17,203 nt of DNA, taken from contig JAFGJC010000252.1 in NCBI GenBank assembly GCA_016929305.1, forward strand, positions 1 to 17,203, given 5' to 3'. The notes under the pieces were generated by a model. That model was not told the DNA's origin. It ran no database searches and saw nothing but the letters and a program-made list of their open reading frames with translations. This DNA is from a candidate division CSSED10-310 bacterium. Lineage in GTDB: Bacteria > CSSED10-310 > JAFGJC01. Within the stretch, counting starts at the first letter, position 1. The number at the start of each line of letters is the position of its first letter. Below are positions 13,102 through 17,203 of the stretch, piece after piece. The position numbers and the translations under genes are program-made.

Positions 13102-16100
13102 CTATTTACAATTCACGAACACTTTCAGCATGCCGGACCCATCGGATGTTTCCAGGGCTTTTCCGATGACACCGACATTTTCGGCAACTTGAATACCATC
13201 AATATCCCGGATGTGGACTTTTCTGGCAAATCCGTCATCCGCGGTAAGTGTTTCCCCGGGAAGGATGGATTCCTTTGCATCGACTTTCACGTCGGCAGGT
13301 CCCAGAATAACGACAGACAGGTACTCGCCGGGAAGCACATCGCCCTCGGCATACCGGAAACTGTTCCTGATTTCAACCCGGCCATCTTCAAATGCGGTTT
13401 TATCTTCACGGATGGTAACCTTGTATTCCACCACCCCAATGACAGCCTCCATGTTTTTACCGTTGGCTTTTTCAATATTGATGATCGGGCCGCTGCCATC
13501 GTCCAGGGCATCCTTCTGATACCCGCCGGCAATACATACCAGATCGCCAGGGATGAGTGTGTTTGAACCAGCGTTTCTGCAATGAGTTGCTATTTGTTTG
13601 GTGGCGAGTGTCGTACCGGCATATATTTTATCCGGTGTATAAACGCCATATTCATGGCTTGCAGCGTTAGTGTTGACATCAACACCGTCGCCAATAGCAT
13701 GATCCACCTTCAAACCATCCCCATCACAGAAGGTAACTTGAATACCCTGACCTTCGGCTGCGCCAACCTCAAATCCATTGTGGGTAACGGTTTCAGAATA
13801 ATAGGTAGAAGGCGTTCCGGCTTTCCGGACGTAACAGCCGGTATCCAGGACATCGTACATGTGGATACCGTTATCAGCCGCATCCTCGATGTATAGCGCG
13901 TTATCGGCAGAACTGGAGATGTATATGCCATCCATATCCGCCTGTCCTATCCATAAACCGTATCCTTCCGTACCGGCGACTTCGAATCCGTTGTTATAAC
14001 CGGAAGGGTTTTGTGCGGATGGTGCGCCGGCAGCGGTGACTTTGACGCCATCCTGAGCGGCATAACTCACCTGTACGCCGTCTCCACCGACGCCGGTGAC
14101 ATAGACACCGTCATCGCCGGTACTGCTAATGTATAAGCCGGTTGCGTCACTCCGGCCGACATACAGGCCGTATCCTTCCGCGCCGGCAACCTCAACGCCG
14201 TTTTTCCGAAAATCCGCATAATAAGTGCTGGGACTGCCTGCCTGAAGCACAAAATACCCATCATCGCCCGCCGTACCGACTCTCACGCCCTGGGAACTGC
14301 ATGACTGAATCTCCAGACCATTATTACCCGCATTTCCAATAATCACGCCTCTTCCGGTGACGGCATCGATACGGCATCCATTGCCATCGCTGGATTCTAT
14401 GAATAAACCGGATGAGCCCGCTGATGCGACATAAGCACCATACTCATCTGCACGGCCGACATACAATCCGCTACCTTCTGTACCCGCGACCTCGAATCCG
14501 TTTTTGTGCGCGCTTGCCAGTGTCCCGGTAGGCGCGCCGGCAGAACCGACATAAACACCATCATCTGCAGCGGAAGTGACACTCACACCTTTTACACCTG
14601 CGGAATTGATATTGACACCGTGATTGTCAGCTCGCCCAACGAAAATTCCGTTGCCCTGAGCTCCTGCAATTTCAATCCCGTTATGTGAATCACTTGACAA
14701 CTGGGTTGACGGCGTTCCTGCCTGATATATGTTGACACCGTCGTCTCCTGACACGCCGACGTGCAGTCCGTCATCGATCGTGGATGTTATATAAATCGCA
14801 TCATCGTCGGCATGGCCAATGTACAGACCGTGTCCCTGAGCCCCTGCGACTTCGAATCCGCATTTTTCTGACGATGTCTGTGATGCAGATGGCGCACCGC
14901 TGCTTTGAACAAAAACTCCGTCATCGCCCGCGGTGTTCACGACAACTCCATCCGTTGCCGCATCAACGAACACTCCGTCGGAAGCCTGAATGGTTCCCAC
15001 CACATGCAGGCTTTCCAATGGGGATGCCGTATTGACACCGACTTTACCGTCGGCACTGACAAATACACCTTCATTTTGACCGTCACCGGACAGGTAATGG
15101 CCGTCTAAGGCAATATTCTGAGTGGACTCATGATTACCCAGGTTATCTCCGGGTATATTGGTCAGCGCCGAACCATCGCCGGTAAATGAAACAGCGGAAA
15201 CGCCGCCGGCCACATGCAGTTTGTTTCCGGGAGCGGCAGTGCCGATGCCCACATTGCCCGTAGCATCAATGGTAACATCCATGTTGATACTCTGAGGATC
15301 ACCATGCCCCATAACGAAACGGTTGCCGCCACCAGTCCAGATATCGTTCGTCGATCCCATGAAAAACGATGCCCCGTTCGTTCCCGTATTCACCAGACGG
15401 ATGAAACTGTCGTACAAATCCTCCCCTTCGAGCTGCAAATTAGCAGAAGATGGGGTTGTAGTGCCTATACCGACACGGCCCACTGCATCCACCGCAAGGC
15501 TCACGTTCGTCGCCAGCGGGATGCCGGAACCCAGAACGAAACGGTTGGAACCGGAAGTCCAGGTGTCGTTTGTCGAGCCTAAAAAGAATGATCCGCCTTC
15601 CGTTCCGGTATTGACGAATCTGAGTATGCTGTCATAAGTCCCCTCACCCTGCAGCTGAAGCTTCGCTCCGGTGGGAGAGCTCGCGCCAATTCCCACGGCG
15701 CCTTCGGAATTTATGGTCAAATCCACATTTTCAGCGAGCGGTGTGCCGTAACCCAGAACAAACCGGTTGGAACCGGATGCCCAGTTATAGTTTGTCGCAC
15801 CCATGAAATAGGATCCACCCTCTATTTCCGTGTTTACCAATCGCAGAATGGCATCGTAGTTGCCGCTGCCCTGAATATGCAGGTTTGCCAAGGATGGCGT
15901 ATTCGTCCCGATCCCGATTCGCCCATTATCATTGACGAACAATCCTTCATCATCGCCATCGCCAGTCAACCAGTAGTTACCCATGACGAGGTTCTGTTCC
16001 GCAATGTGATTCCCGAAATTATCACCGGGAACATTGGTCAATCCGGAACCGTTTCCCGAAAACAATGTCGCTGAAACCGTTCCGGCAACATCCAGGCGGG

Positions 16101-16980
16101 TTCCGGGGGAAGTGGTCCCGATCCCTACCCGTCCGTTAGAATCGATTGTCAGATCGATATTGGCTCCCGCAGGTGCACCATGACCCATAACCAAATGACC
16201 GGCACTCGATGTCCATGAATCATTGGTTGCCGCCATGAAAATCGAAGCGCCATTCGTTCCGGTATTGACCATCCGGAGTGTCCCTGAGTATGCGTCCGAT
16301 CCTTCAATATGAAGTTTGGCTAGTGAAGGCGTTATCGTGCCGATCCCGACATTGCCGGAACCGGACGGCGCAAACAACCGTCCATTATTTATGGAGATAT
16401 CGTTTGCCACCTGAGCATCCGTCGCCATGCCGGACAACTCATTAAAATTGGAGGTTTTGGTGTGATGCGCCGATGGATTCGATGAATGCGCCGCCACAAC
16501 AGCAACAATTTCGGCAGTCTCTTCCAGATCCGCCCCCTCCAAACCGTCCACGGTATCAGCATCCGCTGCACGATATGAAAACCCGGCACTGTGAATCTGT
16601 TGATCAGGGGTTAGCATCTGGTATCCCGTGGAACCGTCATTAAACCAGATTCGAAGAAAAATTTCTTCATGTTCAAATACTGAAACCGGTATGGGATCCA
16701 TACCGTCCGTTTCCCCTAAAACAACATTGAACAGCCCGTCGGTAACCGTAATCTGAACATCCGTCGAAGGGGGTATATTGCCGTCGTTTGTCCAGTACGC
16801 CACAGATCCTGCTGAGTCTAAAAGGGCAAACCGGAAATAGCCCGTTCCAGTGAATTCTGTTCCTCCAACCGTCACCTTGCCCTGGTAATCTATTGTCAGG
16901 GGAACAGCGCTAACAGCACCTGGTATAAGCATGATCACAGACAGAATCACTAACAATTGCATGGTTTTCATCCGATTCAT
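13102..16980 (-). CDS. Large exported fibre-like repeat protein
   Basis: The 1292-residue protein begins with a Sec signal peptide (about residues 1-25, ending AVSA). Residues 27-135 (IDYQGKVTVGG, YFRFALLDSAG, DGLFNVVLGE) match a domain common at the start of tail-fibre-like surface proteins of environmental bacteria, followed by the connector ADTVDGLEGADL. Residues 209-646 carry repeats opening with VGIGT(T)P and containing LVNTG...FFMGSTN and FVLG, of 74 or 70 residues. Residues 671-1060 form a strict decapeptide array, V-x-x-A-x-D-D-G-V-Y. The end (about 1140-1292) has IPGDLVCI, LPGETLTADDGFA and VGVIGKALETSDGSGMLKVFVN, like the tail domain of such fibre proteins. No C-terminal anchor is present. 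A structural surface or secreted role is likely, probably as a beta-rich rod, perhaps oligomeric. The ATG follows GAGAGG by 7 nt; the stop is TAG. It appears monocistronic and convergent with the ABC genes. Confidence 0.82.
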   Translation of the reverse strand: MNRMKTMQLLVILSVIMLIPGAVSAVPLTIDYQGKVTVGGTEFTGTGYFRFALLDSAGSVAYWTNDGNIPPSTDVQITVTDGLFNVVLGETDGMDPIPVSVFEHEEIFLRIWFNDGSTGYQMLTPDQQIHSAGFSYRAADADTVDGLEGADLEETAEIVAVVAAHSSNPSAHHTKTSNFNELSGMATDAQVANDISINNGRLFAPSGSGNVGIGTITPSLAKLHIEGSDAYSGTLRMVNTGTNGASIFMAATNDSWTSSAGHLVMGHGAPAGANIDLTIDSNGRVGIGTTSPGTRLDVAGTVSATLFSGNGSGLTNVPGDNFGNHIAEQNLVMGNYWLTGDGDDEGLFVNDNGRIGIGTNTPSLANLHIQGSGNYDAILRLVNTEIEGGSYFMGATNYNWASGSNRFVLGYGTPLAENVDLTINSEGAVGIGASSPTGAKLQLQGEGTYDSILRFVNTGTEGGSFFLGSTNDTWTSGSNRFVLGSGIPLATNVSLAVDAVGRVGIGTTTPSSANLQLEGEDLYDSFIRLVNTGTNGASFFMGSTNDIWTGGGNRFVMGHGDPQSINMDVTIDATGNVGIGTAAPGNKLHVAGGVSAVSFTGDGSALTNIPGDNLGNHESTQNIALDGHYLSGDGQNEGVFVSADGKVGVNTASPLESLHVVGTIQASDGVFVDAATDGVVVNTAGDDGVFVQSSGAPSASQTSSEKCGFEVAGAQGHGLYIGHADDDAIYITSTIDDGLHVGVSGDDGVNIYQAGTPSTQLSSDSHNGIEIAGAQGNGIFVGRADNHGVNINSAGVKGVSVTSAADDGVYVGSAGAPTGTLASAHKNGFEVAGTEGSGLYVGRADEYGAYVASAGSSGLFIESSDGNGCRIDAVTGRGVIIGNAGNNGLEIQSCSSQGVRVGTAGDDGYFVLQAGSPSTYYADFRKNGVEVAGAEGYGLYVGRSDATGLYISSTGDDGVYVTGVGGDGVQVSYAAQDGVKVTAAGAPSAQNPSGYNNGFEVAGTEGYGLWIGQADMDGIYISSSADNALYIEDAADNGIHMYDVLDTGCYVRKAGTPSTYYSETVTHNGFEVGAAEGQGIQVTFCDGDGLKVDHAIGDGVDVNTNAASHEYGVYTPDKIYAGTTLATKQIATHCRNAGSNTLIPGDLVCIAGGYQKDALDDGSGPIINIEKANGKNMEAVIGVVEYKVTIREDKTAFEDGRVEIRNSFRYAEGDVLPGEYLSVVILGPADVKVDAKESILPGETLTADDGFARKVHIRDIDGIQVAENVGVIGKALETSDGSGMLKVFVNCK
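13801..14970 (-). repeat. 30-nt period decapeptide array within the fibre gene
   Basis: Residues 671-1060 form 39 consecutive 10-residue blocks without any insertion or deletion. By eye, 31 of 39 blocks have Gly in the eighth column and 34 of 39 have Val, Ile or Leu in the first. Residues at the sixth and seventh columns are often Asp or Asn. The pattern, alternating small hydrophobic residues with Gly and Asp turns, is what a beta-solenoid would show. Four further blocks continue after a one-residue shift near residue 1061. Confidence 0.85.
15043..16350 (-). repeat. 74/70-residue VGIGT repeats within the fibre gene
   Basis: Taking the first hydrophobic residue of each VGIGT-like motif, starts fall at residues 211, 285, 355, 429, 503, 577 and 647, giving intervals 74, 70, 74, 74, 74 and 70. 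The 74-residue units share LVNTG and MGSTND. The two 70-residue units share FxGxGSxLTNxPGDNxGNH, then GDGxxEGxFV. The order long-short-long-long-long-short suggests a duplicated long-short module later expanded by tandem copying of the long unit. Confidence 0.8.
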
Positions 16981-16997
16981 GAAAGAACCTCTCTTTC
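16981..16997 (-). promoter_or_regulatory. Hairpin presenting the fibre-gene ribosome binding site
   Basis: In mRNA sense the leader reads GAAAGA-GAGGT-TCTTTC directly before the ATG. The two hexamers are perfect complements and the loop is the GAGGT ribosome binding site. The stem is AU-rich, so it may be a weak structure that melts with temperature, or may be incidental. Position is exact; effect is inferred. Confidence 0.4.
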
Positions 16998-17050
16998 TGA
17001 AAAAAACAATGCTTAGCTATAAAAATGTCACTCAAAAACCATTAATACAT

Positions 17051-17078
17051 TCTATAATTTTCATGAATATCAGTGCAA
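17051..17078 (-). promoter_or_regulatory. Candidate promoter for the fibre gene
   Basis: On the minus strand TTGCAC (17073-17078) and TATAGA (17051-17056) are separated by 16 bp. The -10 box matches well and the -35 only in part. The start point would lie near 17044, giving a leader of about 63 nt that includes the ribosome-binding-site hairpin. Confidence 0.35.
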
Positions 17079-17172
17079 TAGTAAAACGATATCGAATCTG
17101 GCAATGATTCCTTCTTTATACCTAGCGTCATAAGTAATTGCGCAAATAAACGGGATATGTTAAGCTCAAATC

Positions 17173-17203
17173 ATGAAGCGGCTAATCATATCCGAAGCAG
17201 AAA
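17173..17203 (+). CDS. Possible start of a plus-strand gene cut by the window edge
   Basis: ATG at 17173 opens a frame reading MKRLIISEAE to the window end with no stop. No clear ribosome binding site precedes it and only ten full codons are visible, so the gene is not established. If real, it would be divergent from the fibre gene and share its upstream region. Confidence 0.2.
   Translation, partial: MKRLIISEAE

Noticed and set aside
13801..14970. 30-nt periodicity considered as a CRISPR-like or tandem DNA repeat
   Set aside because: The period lies wholly in one coding frame, the DNA units are well diverged and there are no identical repeats with unique spacers; it reflects a protein repeat.
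13102..16980. Prophage tail fibre or phage remnant
   Set aside because: The protein has a Sec signal peptide and no other phage gene lies nearby; similar fibre-like exported proteins are chromosomal in many environmental bacteria.

Overview
The window looks like chromosome of a free-living, Gram-negative-type environmental bacterium with mid GC. The evidence is exported proteins with Sec signal peptides, a very large exported fibre-like repeat protein, a kinase–ATPase–TPR signalling giant and a delta-60 repeat protein. Such gene content is common in Planctomycetes-like, deltaproteobacteria-like and uncultured candidate phyla. I cannot place it more exactly from this sequence. No transposase, integrase, phage gene or CRISPR array was seen. 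Every complete gene ends in an ordinary stop, and TAG is used as a real stop by at least two of them.

Layout. (1) 14-86: tRNA-Asn on the minus strand with a promoter-like -35/-10 pair behind it. (2) 448-1488, minus: an exported delta-60 repeat protein with a C-terminal membrane anchor, interrupted by one in-frame amber codon. (3) 1926-3692, plus: a closely spaced trio of ZIP-family metal transporter, UspA-like protein and small two-helix membrane protein. (4) 3907-5502, minus: a membrane-bound RelA/SpoT-type (p)ppGpp synthetase whose HD hydrolase domain is replaced by a two-helix extracytoplasmic sensor plus HAMP-like linker. (5) 5722-9447, plus: a 1241-residue serine/threonine kinase fused to an AAA-type ATPase and at least seven TPRs, divergent from the synthetase across 219 bp that contain a perfect 7-bp dyad. 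(6) 9603-13016, plus: an apparent operon of an exported S33-type alpha/beta hydrolase and a NatA/NatB-like ABC exporter (19-nt gap, then a 4-bp ATGA overlap). (7) 13102-16980, minus: a 1292-residue exported fibre-like protein with two stacked repeat systems. The right edge may hold the first codons of another plus-strand gene.

How the parts may work together. Regions 4 and 5 form a divergent signalling pair: one protein would turn a signal from outside the membrane into alarmone synthesis, the other is a STAND-like kinase scaffold. This coupling is inferred from position only. The exported hydrolase and ABC exporter probably act together at the envelope. The two repeat proteins are probably surface or secreted structures.

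Most notable: the HAMP-linked membrane (p)ppGpp synthetase; the 390-residue array with an exact 10-residue register in the fibre protein; and the single CAG-to-TAG nonsense codon in the delta-60 gene.
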